Assembly: GCF_001995215.1 (NCBI RefSeq)
Contig: NZ_MUXN01000005.1
Location: 62,001-126,000 of the forward strand
Source of the DNA: Amycolatopsis azurea DSM 43854
GTDB taxonomy: Bacteria; Actinomycetota; Actinomycetes; Mycobacteriales; Pseudonocardiaceae
Reading direction: 5' to 3'
Length of the DNA: 64,000 bases
The position numbers and the translations under genes are program-made. The notes beneath the pieces are model-generated. The model was not told where the DNA came from, did no database searches, and saw nothing but the letters and a program-made list of their open reading frames with translations. Below are positions 26,305 to 34,376 of the stretch, piece by piece. The stretch's first letter is position 1; the number at the start of each line of letters is the position of its first letter.

Positions 26305-27428
26305 GCCCGCACCACCGCCTCCACCGTCCAGCTCCCGTCGTCCGGGCCCGCGGTCAGCGTGCCACCGGCGAGCGCGAGCCGCTCCCTCATCCCGGTGAGC
26401 CCGAACCCGCCGGACTCCTCCATTCGGACGGTGTCGCCGAGTTCGTTCCACACCCGCAAGCGGACCTCCGACGGCGTGAAGAGCAGCCGGAGCGACACCG
26501 CTCGCCCGGAGGCGTGCTTGGCCGCGTTGGTCAACGCCTCCCGCGCGACCCCCACGAGCGAGACCACCTGGGCGGACGGCAGCGGCCGCTGCTCCCCCGA
26601 GACCTCGTAGGACACCTCGTCGTGGTGCGCCTCCGCCAGCAGGCGCAAGGCTTCGGCCAGCGACGGGACGTCACTGCGCAGGGCCGCGACGGCGTCCCGC
26701 GCCTCGGCGAGCCCGTCCGCCGCCAACCGGCGGGACAGCCGGATCCTGCCGAGCGCACCGTCCACATCGGACTTCTCGGCCAGCAGCGCCTCGGCGACCT
26801 CCAGGTGGATCCCCAGCGCCCCCAGCGAATGCGCGAGGACGTCGTGGATCTCCCTGGCGATGCGGGTGCGCTCGTCGAGCGCGGCGGCCCGCGCGTGTTC
26901 GCTCTGCGCCAGCTTGGTCTGCTCCAGCAGCGCGGCCGCCTGTGACGCCTGCACCTCGTACTGCCGCCGGTTCAGCCCCAGCAGCATCAGCACGAGCAGG
27001 ACGCCGACGTTGCCGAACACCAGCGGTTCGGACGCGCCCGCGACCAGGCCGGTGACCGCCGCGAGGCTCGCGTCGAGCCCCACCACCCCCAGAATGGCGG
27101 CCACCGACGGCTCGGTCAGGGTGGCGAACCGGCTGACCGTGACCACCGCCAGCACGATGGCGGAGGAGTCCTCCGCCCAGCCGAGCGCGATCGACGGCGC
27201 GACGCTCGCCACCGCGAGCAGGACGGTCGCCACCCGGGGGAAACGCGGAGAGGCCGCCACGAAGCCCAGCCAGCAGGCCCCGCAGACGCCGTACGCCGCC
27301 CAGATCCAGGCACTGGACTCGCGTGCGGTCAGCAGCACCACCACGACCGCGGCCGTGCCGAGCAGTTGGACGACCAGCCAGCTCGGCGCGATCGTGTCCG
27401 GCAGCAGCGGCCTTTCCCGCTTCCCCAT
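26301..27428 (-). CDS. NarL-type sensor histidine kinase (HisKA_3)
   Basis: This 375-aa protein has five or six N-terminal transmembrane segments (about 15-155), a coiled dimerisation helix with the phosphoaccepting His in RIAREIHDVLAHSLGALGIH, and a C-terminal ATPase domain with EALTNAAKHA (N box) and GFGLTGMRERLALAGG (G box). The membrane part has no large external domain, so it probably senses membrane or intramembrane stimuli. It is translationally coupled to the 40-aa membrane protein upstream: the stop of that ORF is part of the ribosome site TGAGGGGG. Confidence 0.94.
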   Translation of the reverse strand: MGKRERPLLPDTIAPSWLVVQLLGTAAVVVVLLTARESSAWIWAAYGVCGACWLGFVAASPRFPRVATVLLAVASVAPSIALGWAEDSSAIVLAVVTVSRFATLTEPSVAAILGVVGLDASLAAVTGLVAGASEPLVFGNVGVLLVLMLLGLNRRQYEVQASQAAALLEQTKLAQSEHARAAALDERTRIAREIHDVLAHSLGALGIHLEVAEALLAEKSDVDGALGRIRLSRRLAADGLAEARDAVAALRSDVPSLAEALRLLAEAHHDEVSYEVSGEQRPLPSAQVVSLVGVAREALTNAAKHASGRAVSLRLLFTPSEVRLRVWNELGDTVRMEESGGFGLTGMRERLALAGGTLTAGPDDGSWTVEAVVRA

Positions 27429-27436
27429 GTGCCCCC

Positions 27437-27559
27437 TCAGTGATCGCTCAGCCGCGTGATCATCTCGACCAGGATCAGGCGGTACGCCAGGAACCCCAGC
27501 AGGACGACGACACCTACCACTACCAGCCCCAACAGGCCTTTCGCGTTCATTTTTCCCAT
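27437..27559 (-). CDS. 40-aa single-helix membrane protein coupled to the kinase
   Basis: This short ORF encodes one hydrophobic helix (GLLGLVVVGVVVLLGFLAY) followed by RLILVEMITRLSDH. It begins with ATG at 27559; an in-frame ATG three codons later is an alternative. Its TGA lies 8 nt before the kinase ATG and forms part of the kinase ribosome site. A small membrane protein in this position may modulate the kinase, as known for other two-component systems, but this is inference. Confidence 0.65.
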   Translation of the reverse strand: MGKMNAKGLLGLVVVGVVVLLGFLAYRLILVEMITRLSDH

Positions 27560-27628
27560 GGCTCGAACGTTAGGCACGCCGAGGGGTGGACCGGGACCGT
27601 CGCCGGGTTGAGCCGGGGGGTGGAGGTT

Positions 27629-28882
27629 TCAGGCGCGGACGGCGGGCGCGACGGAGTACGGGAGGACCTCGCCCCCGTCGGCGGGCCGTTCGACGACGAC
27701 CTCGACGCCGTCGTCGAACCGGTACGGCCTGGCCAGCAGGATCCCGCCGAAATGCCGCCTCATCCTGGACATCTCCGCGCGGACGGTGACGGTGCGGCCG
27801 GCGTCGCCGAAGAGGTCGAGCGACAGTTCCGACGCCGACCTTCCTTCCCTGTGGAGAGCGAGGACGTACAGCATCTCCGCGTGCCGCGGGCTGAGCCGAT
27901 GCGCCCAGGTGCCCGCCGCGCCGGAGACGCGCAGCGTGCTTTCCCGCGACGACTTGAGGTCGAGGACGACGCGGGTCGGCGGCGCGTCCTCCTCGTCCGC
28001 GACCCGGACGAGCCAGCCGCCGGGCAACGGCTCCAGCAGGCAGTTCCCGTACGTCGGCAGCCAGGTCCGGCCCGGGGTCGCGTCGTTCGGCAGCGCGATC
28101 CGGCCGACCGGGACGAAGCCCGCCGAGGCCGCGACCCAGCCGTGCGGGTCGGCGATGACCGCCCGGCCCTTCAGCTTGGTGAGCAGCGGCGAAGCCAGGC
28201 CGCGCAGCCGTTCGAGTTCCGAGAGATGAGTGGTGCGCAGATGCGCTTCGGCGAGCTTCGCGACCGCGTCGACCAGGGCCAGCGTCGTCGGATGCACGGT
28301 GGAGGCCGGGCCGGAGAGGTCGACGGCGCCGAGCAGCCTGCCGTCCCTCGGATCGTGGAGCGGAGCGGCGGCGCAGGTCCAGTCGTGCTGGTTACGGACG
28401 TAGTGCTCGGCGGAGTAGACCTGGACGGGATGTCTGGCGACCAGCGCCGTCCCGATGGCGTTGGTGCCGGCGGAGTTCTCGTGCCAGTCGACGCCCTCGA
28501 CGAACCCGAGCGCGTCGGCGCGGCGGCGGACCGCGGTGCTGCCGTCGCGCCAGAGGACGCGGCCGTCGGCGTCGACGACGGCCATGATGTGCGCGGCCTG
28601 CTCGGCGAGGCTGATCAGGCCGCCGCGCAGGGCGGGCAGGACGGCGGCGAGGCCGCTCTGGCGACGGCGGGCCTCCAGCTGTTCCGGGGCGAGCGCGGGC
28701 ACGGGGGCACCGCGTTCCGGGTCCAGGCCGAGACGGCGCATGCGCCGCCAGGACGCGCCGATGACCGCGCGCGGGTGACCCGGGAGAGTGGTCCCGGCGA
28801 GCGCGGCCGCGTGCACCTTGGCGAGGGCGAGCGCGTGCCGCCGCGGATCCGCGCCGACCGGCAACGCCGCCTCCAGCTGCAC
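27629..28882 (-). CDS. GAF-domain transcriptional regulator, AcoR-like without AAA+ domain
   Basis: This 417-aa protein resembles the N-terminal part of AcoR regulators. SWRRMRRLGLDP and LISLAEQAAHIMAVVDADGRVLWRDG precede a GAF region with SAGTNAIGTALVARHPVQVYSAEHYV and the AcoR-type NQHDWTCAAAPLHDPRDGRLLGAVDLSG. A C-terminal segment (LSPRHAEMLYVLALHREGRSASELSLDLFG...VRAEMSRMRRHFG) reads as a winged-helix DNA-binding domain. Such actinobacterial proteins often control alcohol, acetoin or propane oxidation genes. The downstream AcoX-like gene and nearby alcohol-dehydrogenase-like gene agree with this. Confidence 0.85.
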   Translation of the reverse strand: MQLEAALPVGADPRRHALALAKVHAAALAGTTLPGHPRAVIGASWRRMRRLGLDPERGAPVPALAPEQLEARRRQSGLAAVLPALRGGLISLAEQAAHIMAVVDADGRVLWRDGSTAVRRRADALGFVEGVDWHENSAGTNAIGTALVARHPVQVYSAEHYVRNQHDWTCAAAPLHDPRDGRLLGAVDLSGPASTVHPTTLALVDAVAKLAEAHLRTTHLSELERLRGLASPLLTKLKGRAVIADPHGWVAASAGFVPVGRIALPNDATPGRTWLPTYGNCLLEPLPGGWLVRVADEEDAPPTRVVLDLKSSRESTLRVSGAAGTWAHRLSPRHAEMLYVLALHREGRSASELSLDLFGDAGRTVTVRAEMSRMRRHFGGILLARPYRFDDGVEVVVERPADGGEVLPYSVAPAVRA

Positions 28883-28963
28883 CTGGCCTACTCCTCTGGT
28901 CCGTTTCGGCCAGTGTGCCCGGCGATCCCGGCGTTCGGAAGGCCTCTGTGACCTGGGCGCGGT

Positions 28964-29836
28964 TTACCCGGTGAAGGGCGCGTCCGCCAGGTGGGACGCG
29001 GGAAAGGCGCCCTTCGGCCGTCGTCCCAGCAGCAGACCGGTCCGGGTGGCCTCGGCCATCACGGCGCGGACGTCCACGCACCACGGACCGTCGGGCTTCA
29101 GCTCGACGAAAGCGCTCTCTCCTTGCTTGAGCACGAAGTGCGGCTGTCCGTCCAGCGCGATGGAGCCGCCGACGGCGGCGAGGTCGACGCGGACCCCGGG
29201 ATGCAGCACGCTCCAGCCCCGGACGCCGACCGACCGGACCTCGCCGGGCGCGATCGGCGCCTGCACGACGTACGGCGTCTCGTCGACCGGTCCGAGCGAG
29301 ACCGCGACACCGTCCACAGTGGACTTCGGACTCGGGCACAGGCGACCGGGGATGCTCGACAGCCCGACCCCGTCCGGGACGGCGAACGTGCAGTACAGCT
29401 CGGTCAGCGACGCGGGATCCCACCGGCTCTCCGAACACACGCTGACGTCGGTCAGCGCGATCTCACGGCGGGCCTTCGTGACGACTTCGAGGATGGTCGC
29501 ACGGTTCGTGACCAGGTCGGCGTCCACTTGGTGGGTGGCCAGCAGGCCGGCGGCGAGCCCGGCGACAGTGGACTCGTCGGTGGTCCCGACGGGCAGCATG
29601 AGCAGCGGGACGTCGCCGCAGGCGGCCGCGGCGGCCCGCATCAGGCCGTCGTCGCCCAGGCAGACGATCACGCTCGCCCCCGCGTCCACCATCCGGCGGA
29701 CGGTGCCGATGATCTTCCCCGCCTCGGTCCAGACCATCACCCGGCCGACCCCGGCCACGCGGAGTGCCGAGCGCAGGCTCTGGATGTCACGCTCCGAAGC
29801 GGGGTTCGCCACGATCCCCGCAACCGCTTCGCCCAC
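28964..29836 (-). CDS. AcoX/ATP-NAD kinase-like protein
   Basis: From the GTG at 29836 (GGAGG 4 nt upstream) the 290-aa protein has the NAD-kinase fold. GIVANPASERDI is at the N-terminus, CLGDDGLMRAAAAA in place of the GGDGT loop, and LLMLPVGTTDEST follows. These are features of the AcoX family found with acetoin catabolism genes. The Gly-Gly-Asp-Gly motif is altered to Gly-Asp-Asp-Gly. The role of AcoX is not settled; it is thought to handle NAD or a related cofactor. An upstream extension to 29905 lacks a ribosome site. Confidence 0.8.
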   Translation of the reverse strand: MGEAVAGIVANPASERDIQSLRSALRVAGVGRVMVWTEAGKIIGTVRRMVDAGASVIVCLGDDGLMRAAAAACGDVPLLMLPVGTTDESTVAGLAAGLLATHQVDADLVTNRATILEVVTKARREIALTDVSVCSESRWDPASLTELYCTFAVPDGVGLSSIPGRLCPSPKSTVDGVAVSLGPVDETPYVVQAPIAPGEVRSVGVRGWSVLHPGVRVDLAAVGGSIALDGQPHFVLKQGESAFVELKPDGPWCVDVRAVMAEATRTGLLLGRRPKGAFPASHLADAPFTG

Positions 29837-29979
29837 ATGTCCTCCGCTGCCGCACCAAGTCCCTACAAGGAAACGACGTCCGGGCCGCGAAAGAAAGAGT
29901 TGCACGGGGTTGCATCGCGACTCGCTGTGCGAACGCGGCCATTTTGGTCAGTTCGGCGGGCGACGGACCCGGGAAAAGC

Positions 29980-30016
29980 AGCAGGGCCGCCTCCCCGAGG
30001 GGATGGCGGCCCTGCT
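29980..30016 (-). terminator. Intrinsic terminator after the second csp gene
   Basis: On the minus strand a 12-bp stem (AGCAGGGCCGCC and complement) with an inner TCCCC/GGGGA pair is followed by GCTGCTTTT. It lies 14 nt after the csp stop. Confidence 0.85.
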
Positions 30017-30029
30017 TGGAAAACCTGGA

Positions 30030-30233
30030 TCAGATCACGGTGACCGAGGTGGCCTGCGGACCCTTCGCGCCCTGCCCGATCTCGAACTCCACGCGGGCGT
30101 TCTCCTCGAGGGTACGGAAGCCGTTGCCCTTGATCTCGCTGTAGTGCACGAAGACGTCGCCGCCGCCGTTGTCGGGAGTGATGAAGCCGAACCCCTTCTC
30201 GGAGTTGAACCACTTCACAGTGCCCTGAGTCAT
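30030..30233 (-). CDS. Cold-shock protein (second of three)
   Basis: This 67-aa CSD protein has RNP motifs KGFGFITPD and DVFVHYSEI. The ATG at 30233 is the only sensible start because upstream translation is not conserved. The leader to 30480 is AT-rich for this genome and gene-free, typical of a regulated csp 5' UTR. It differs from the other two csp products mainly at the NGGG loop and the C-terminus (ATSVTVI). Confidence 0.95.
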   Translation of the reverse strand: MTQGTVKWFNSEKGFGFITPDNGGGDVFVHYSEIKGNGFRTLEENARVEFEIGQGAKGPQATSVTVI

Positions 30234-30481
30234 AAAATCTCCATATGCAACACAAACAAACAGGAAGCCACGTCGGCAGCCCGGGTCATGACCAGACGGT
30301 TTGCTTCCCCGGAAACACGAGGAGACACTACGCCCGCTGAGTTCTGCGAGCGTGAACCAACACGAACACAAAAATCGAGACCTGGAGCAGTAAAGCACAC
30401 CGCACGCAGGCCGACAAGCGCCTTCACCCTGGTGTGCGCGGCCGCACTGTACCCTCTTCCGCCCGACCCTCTTCCGCCCGG

Positions 30482-30652
30482 CTATTCGCCGCTGGCCGCC
30501 CGGAGCGGTACCTCGGCGCCGAACGGCGAACGGCGCAACGCCTCCCGGTTCGTGGCCACGACGGCGATGTCGTGGGTCTCCGCGTCCGCGCTGAACAGCA
30601 CCGGCACCACGCCGGAAACGGACTTGTCCTGTGGCTTCGTCTCGTCAGCCAT
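30482..30652 (-). CDS. Hypothetical 56-aa protein
   Basis: The ATG at 30652 is preceded by GGGAG with 8-nt spacing. The product starts [15 protein letters not shown], has a short strand-rich centre ([19 protein letters not shown]) and ends in [17 protein letters not shown]. It has no cysteine, signal peptide or membrane segment. I do not recognise it. It lies downstream of the TPP enzyme on the same strand, 246 bp away. The stretch 30653-30898 holds only its likely promoter. Confidence 0.55.
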   Translation of the reverse strand: MADETKPQDKSVSGVVPVLFSADAETHDIAVVATNREALRRSPFGAEVPLRAASGE

Positions 30653-30898
30653 GTTTTCTCCCAGTGTCAACACAATGCTCGTAGTAGGACGTGACGCCCT
30701 GCGTGCCAACAACCCCACCGGTGATCGTCCGGTCCATATCGGACTCTCGGTGTTGCGGGCGATTGTGCCACGGCCGACCGACAAAATCCGGTCTCCGCGA
30801 CCGAAAGTCGGCCGAGTCGTCATCGCTTTCCCACCCTTTGGAGCAGGTGACGGCGGCGTCACAAGGGTTTCTGTGTATCCCCTGAGAAAACCGTGTCC

Positions 30899-32521
30899 CT
30901 ACTGCTGGCCCTGCTGGGGCCTGGCGGCGCCCAGCAGGCTCGTCAGCCGGATGTCCGGGGTCACCACGTCCGGATCCGTCCTGATGTCGATCACGCAGGG
31001 CCGTTGCCGGACCAGCGCGCTCGCGATGATCGGCTCCAGTTCCTCGCGGTCGTCCACGGTGTATCCGGCGGCGCCGAGCCCGCGCGCCCACGACGCGAAG
31101 TCGGTGACGGGGACGGTGACGCCCGACAGCCGTCCGTGCTTGCGCGCCTGGCGCACGGCGAGCGGACCGTGGAGCCCGTTCTGGAACACCAGGACGGTCA
31201 CCGGCACGCGGTAGCGGACGGCGGTCTCGATCTCCTGCCCGGTCATCAGCGCGCCACCGTCGCCGACCATCGCGATCACCGTCCGGCGCGGCTCGGCGAG
31301 TTTCGCCGCGACCGCCGCGGGAACCGCGTAGCCCACGGCCGCGTTGCTCGGGCCGAGCTGGCTGCGCGGCGCGGTGAAACACCAGTAGCGGTGCATGAAC
31401 TGGGCGAAGTTGCCCGCGTCGCTGGTCACGATCGCGTCTTCGGGCGCGAGCTTGCGCACCGCGCGGATGACGTCGGCCGGGTGGACGCGGGTGGCGCCGC
31501 TGGTGTCGGGCGGCGTCATGAAGGTGTGCACGGCGGCGTTCGCGGCCGACGCGCGGCGGGTCCGCGGCGAGGCGACGTCCCGCAGCTCCCGCAGGAACGG
31601 CTCGACCTCGGAGTCGACCCGGAAGGTCAGGCCGCCGCGCCGGGCGGGCTCGATCCCGGTGCCGACCAGCACCAGCGTCTGCGACGGCGTCGGGTAGCGG
31701 AAGGACTGCGTAGTGACCTCGTCGAGCTGCGTGCCCAGCGCGAGTACGAGGTCGGCGCGCTCCAGCGCGTCCAGCTGCCGCGCGGGGATGCCGATGCCGA
31801 GGTGGCCGGCGTAGCGCGCGTGGTTCTCGGGGAACGCGTCCTGACGGCGGAACGCGTTGTACACCGGGAGCGCGAGTTCGTCGGCGACGGCGATCAGCTC
31901 GTCGCGCGCCGCGCGGGCCCGGCCGCCGACGATCACCACCGGGTAGCGGGCCTCGTCGACGAGTTGCGCGACCGCCTCGGCGGTGCGGCCGAGCGCGCCG
32001 GTGACGGGCACCTTGACGGCGGCGACCGGTTTGGCCGAATCGAACGGGACACCCCAGAAGTCGGCGGGGACGGCGACGACGGTGGGCCCCGGCCGCCCTT
32101 CGCGGCAGCGGGTCAAGGCTTCGACCAGCAGGCCGGGGACCTCGTCCGGGGATTCCGCGCGGCCGGTCCACTTGGCGATCGGCTCGAACATCGCGGTCAG
32201 GTCCGCGGTGGGCAGTTCGCTGGTCGGGCCCGGGCTGGACGGCGGGTTCTCCAGCAGCACGACCATCGGGCTCTCGTCCTGGTACGCCGTGGACACGCCG
32301 ATCGCGAGGTTCGCCGCGTTCGGACCGCGGCCCGCCAGCAGCACCGCCGGATGCTCGGTGAGTTTGCCTTCGGCCTCGGCCATGAAGGCCGCGCCGGAGT
32401 CGTGCCTCGCCGAAACGAAGGTGATCGACCGCTCGCGTTGCAGCGCGTCGAGCAGATCCAGGAAGGATTCACCCACCACCGCGTACACGCGGTGGATCTG
32501 CGCCTCGGTCAGGATCCGCAC
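30899..32521 (-). CDS. Thiamine-diphosphate-dependent enzyme, acetolactate synthase-like
   Basis: This protein of about 540 aa has the three-domain layout of POX/acetolactate-synthase-type enzymes: an N-terminal Pyr domain, a central domain and a C-terminal PP domain with GDGGALMTGQEIETAV...VFQNG, the ThDP-Mg motif. At the position of the catalytic Glu that activates the cofactor (normally RHEQGA) the sequence is RHDSGAAFMA, so Glu is replaced by Asp. The substrate is unknown; decarboxylase or lyase activity on a 2-oxo acid is likely. The GTG start is uncertain, as the in-frame codons before it (SVAQTA) resemble a conserved N-terminus. Confidence 0.85.
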   Translation of the reverse strand: MRILTEAQIHRVYAVVGESFLDLLDALQRERSITFVSARHDSGAAFMAEAEGKLTEHPAVLLAGRGPNAANLAIGVSTAYQDESPMVVLLENPPSSPGPTSELPTADLTAMFEPIAKWTGRAESPDEVPGLLVEALTRCREGRPGPTVVAVPADFWGVPFDSAKPVAAVKVPVTGALGRTAEAVAQLVDEARYPVVIVGGRARAARDELIAVADELALPVYNAFRRQDAFPENHARYAGHLGIGIPARQLDALERADLVLALGTQLDEVTTQSFRYPTPSQTLVLVGTGIEPARRGGLTFRVDSEVEPFLRELRDVASPRTRRASAANAAVHTFMTPPDTSGATRVHPADVIRAVRKLAPEDAIVTSDAGNFAQFMHRYWCFTAPRSQLGPSNAAVGYAVPAAVAAKLAEPRRTVIAMVGDGGALMTGQEIETAVRYRVPVTVLVFQNGLHGPLAVRQARKHGRLSGVTVPVTDFASWARGLGAAGYTVDDREELEPIIASALVRQRPCVIDIRTDPDVVTPDIRLTSLLGAARPQQGQQ

Positions 32522-32555
32522 GGCCGTCTGGGCGACGGACGCTCCCGGTTGGTAT

Positions 32556-32568
32556 CTAATGGGATTAG
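32556..32568. promoter_or_regulatory. Inverted repeat between divergent TPP enzyme and transhydrogenase genes
   Basis: CTAAT-GGG-ATTAG is a perfect 5-3-5 inverted repeat in the divergent intergenic region. On the minus strand the overlapping TTAGAT could be a -10 box, so a regulator bound here would affect the TPP enzyme promoter. Confidence 0.45.
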
Positions 32569-32676
32569 CTTAGGCGGGCGATGATCGGTGCCGTCAAGCG
32601 ATCTTCCGATTCCGGCAATCCCGGAGCGGTGGAATGTCCGAAATCGGAACGTGTTCGAGCAAGGGAGCACGAAAAC

Positions 32677-33963
32677 GTGACCTCAACCACCGCCGGACGT
32701 GAAACAGTTTTCACTTACGGTGCCCCGGCCCTGAAATACGGCACCGGATCGAGTGACGAGATCGGCTACGACCTCACGCAGTACGGCGCCCGCCGGGTAC
32801 TCGTCCTGACCGACGCGGACGTCGCCGCGACGGGCTGGCCACAGCGGATCGCCGAAGGCATCGAGGGCTACGGCATCGAAGCGGTCGTCTTCGACGGCGT
32901 GCACGTCGAGCCGACCGACGTCAGCATGCGCAAAGCCGTCGACTTCGCCCGCGGACAGGGCGAGTGGGACGCCTTCGTCGCCGTCGGTGGCGGATCGGCC
33001 ATCGACACCGCCAAGGCGGTGAACCTGCTGACCAGCAACGACGGCGATCTGCTGGATTACGTCAACGCGCCGGTCGGCGGCGGCCGCGCCCCGAGCGCGC
33101 CGCTGAAACCGCTGGTCGCGGTCCCGACCACCACCGGTACCGGCTCGGAGAGCACCACGGTCTGCGTGCTGGACGTGTTGTCACTGCGGGTGAAGAGCGG
33201 CATCAGCCATCTCCGGCTGCGGCCGAGCCTCGCCGTGGTCGACCCGAGGCTGACCGTCTCGCAGCCGCCGGAGGTCACCGCCGCGAGCGGGATGGACATC
33301 CTTTGCCACGCCGCGGAAAGCTACACGGCCAAGCCGTACACCGAGTTCGACCGGAAGCGACCGGAGGACCGGGTTCCTTACTGTGGCTCGAATCCGCTTG
33401 CGGACATGTTCGCCGAGCAGTCGCTGCGGCTGCTGTCGTGGGCGCTGCCCGCGGCCGTGCGGGACGGCTCGGACCTGAAGGCGCGGGAGGCGATGGCGCT
33501 CGCGGCGACGTTCGCCGGGCTCGGCTTCGGCAACGCCGGCGTGCACATCCCGCACGCCAACGCGTACCCGATCGCCGGGCAAGTGCGGGAGTTCCACCCC
33601 GCCGGGTATCCGGGCGAGGAGGCGATGGTGCCGCACGGGATGGCCGTCTCGCTGACCGCGCCCGCGGCGTTCCGGTTCACCTTCGACGCCGCTCCGGACA
33701 GGCACGAGCGGGTGGCCCGGCTGCTCGCGCCGGACTTCGAATGGCCCGGCGATCTGCGGGACCACCTGCCCGCGGTGCTGCGGCAGATCATGCGAGAGAT
33801 CGGGATCCCCAACGGGATCGGCGCCGTCGGCTACTCCGAGTCCGATGTGGACTCCTTGGTTTCCGGCACGGTGAAACAACAACGACTGCTGGCGACGGCG
33901 CCGCGTGAAGCGTCCGAAGAGGACCTCGCCTCGATCCTCCGGGAATCGGTGACGCTGTGGTGA
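32677..33963 (+). CDS. Hydroxyacid-oxoacid transhydrogenase-like iron-dependent alcohol dehydrogenase
   Basis: The GTG at 32677 has AGGGAG with 9-nt spacing. The 428-aa protein belongs to the group III iron-containing alcohol dehydrogenases. It shows VGGGSAIDTAKAVNLL, PTTTGTGSESTT, and the metal ligands in MDILCHAAESYT, NAGVHIPHANAYPI and EAMVPHGMAVSLTAPAAF. The last segments and FHPAGYPG match ADHFE1 (HOT), which couples 4-hydroxybutyrate oxidation to 2-oxoglutarate reduction. A role in hydroxy-acid metabolism with the downstream thioesterase is plausible. The stop overlaps the next start by 4 nt. Confidence 0.88.
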   Translation: MTSTTAGRETVFTYGAPALKYGTGSSDEIGYDLTQYGARRVLVLTDADVAATGWPQRIAEGIEGYGIEAVVFDGVHVEPTDVSMRKAVDFARGQGEWDAFVAVGGGSAIDTAKAVNLLTSNDGDLLDYVNAPVGGGRAPSAPLKPLVAVPTTTGTGSESTTVCVLDVLSLRVKSGISHLRLRPSLAVVDPRLTVSQPPEVTAASGMDILCHAAESYTAKPYTEFDRKRPEDRVPYCGSNPLADMFAEQSLRLLSWALPAAVRDGSDLKAREAMALAATFAGLGFGNAGVHIPHANAYPIAGQVREFHPAGYPGEEAMVPHGMAVSLTAPAAFRFTFDAAPDRHERVARLLAPDFEWPGDLRDHLPAVLRQIMREIGIPNGIGAVGYSESDVDSLVSGTVKQQRLLATAPREASEEDLASILRESVTLW

Positions 33964-34376
33964 ACGCCGAATACCCGCACTGGCAGACCGTTCCGTTGCG
34001 GTGGAAGGACAACGACGTCTACGGGCACGTCAACAACGTCGTCCACTACTCGGTGATGGACACCGTGATCAACACGTGGCTGATCGAACGCGGCGGGCTC
34101 GACATCGAGACCGGCGGCGTCATCGGGCTGTGCGTGGAATCGCAGTGCAAGTACCACGCTTCGGTGTCGTTCCCGGGAGAACTCGAGGTCGGCCTGCGGG
34201 TGGGACACCTCGGCCGGTCCAGCGTCCGCTACGAGGTCGGGATGTACTCGAAGGAGACGGTGATCGCCGAGGGGCACTTCGTGCACGTCTTCGTGGATCG
34301 CGAATCCCGGCGCCCGGTCCCCGTCGAGGGTCTACTCAGGAGCGCGCTCGAAGAACTGCGCGCTGGGCTGGGGTAA
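33960..34376 (+). CDS. 4-hydroxybenzoyl-CoA-type acyl-CoA thioesterase
   Basis: This 138-aa hotdog protein has the motif RWKDNDVYGHVNNVVHYSVMDT, in which Asp near residue 19 is the catalytic residue of the 4HBT/YbgC family. The GTGA overlap couples it to the transhydrogenase gene. Its 3' end overlaps the convergent ABC transporter gene by 45 nt. It likely releases a free acid from an acyl-CoA; the exact substrate is unknown. Confidence 0.9.
   Translation: MNAEYPHWQTVPLRWKDNDVYGHVNNVVHYSVMDTVINTWLIERGGLDIETGGVIGLCVESQCKYHASVSFPGELEVGLRVGHLGRSSVRYEVGMYSKETVIAEGHFVHVFVDRESRRPVPVEGLLRSALEELRAGLG

Noticed and set aside
28973..29022. Imperfect palindrome with GAAGGGCG and GCGCCCTTC
   Set aside because: It falls inside the C-terminal codons of the AcoX-like gene and is short; I could not separate it from chance in coding DNA.
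30482..30652. 56-aa protein as a RiPP precursor
   Set aside because: It has no cysteine or typical leader motif and no modifying enzyme beside it.
28788..31214. 808-codon forward open frame across several genes
   Set aside because: It crosses AcoX, csp and other minus-strand genes; composition is low-complexity Ser/Arg/Thr and no motif is present.
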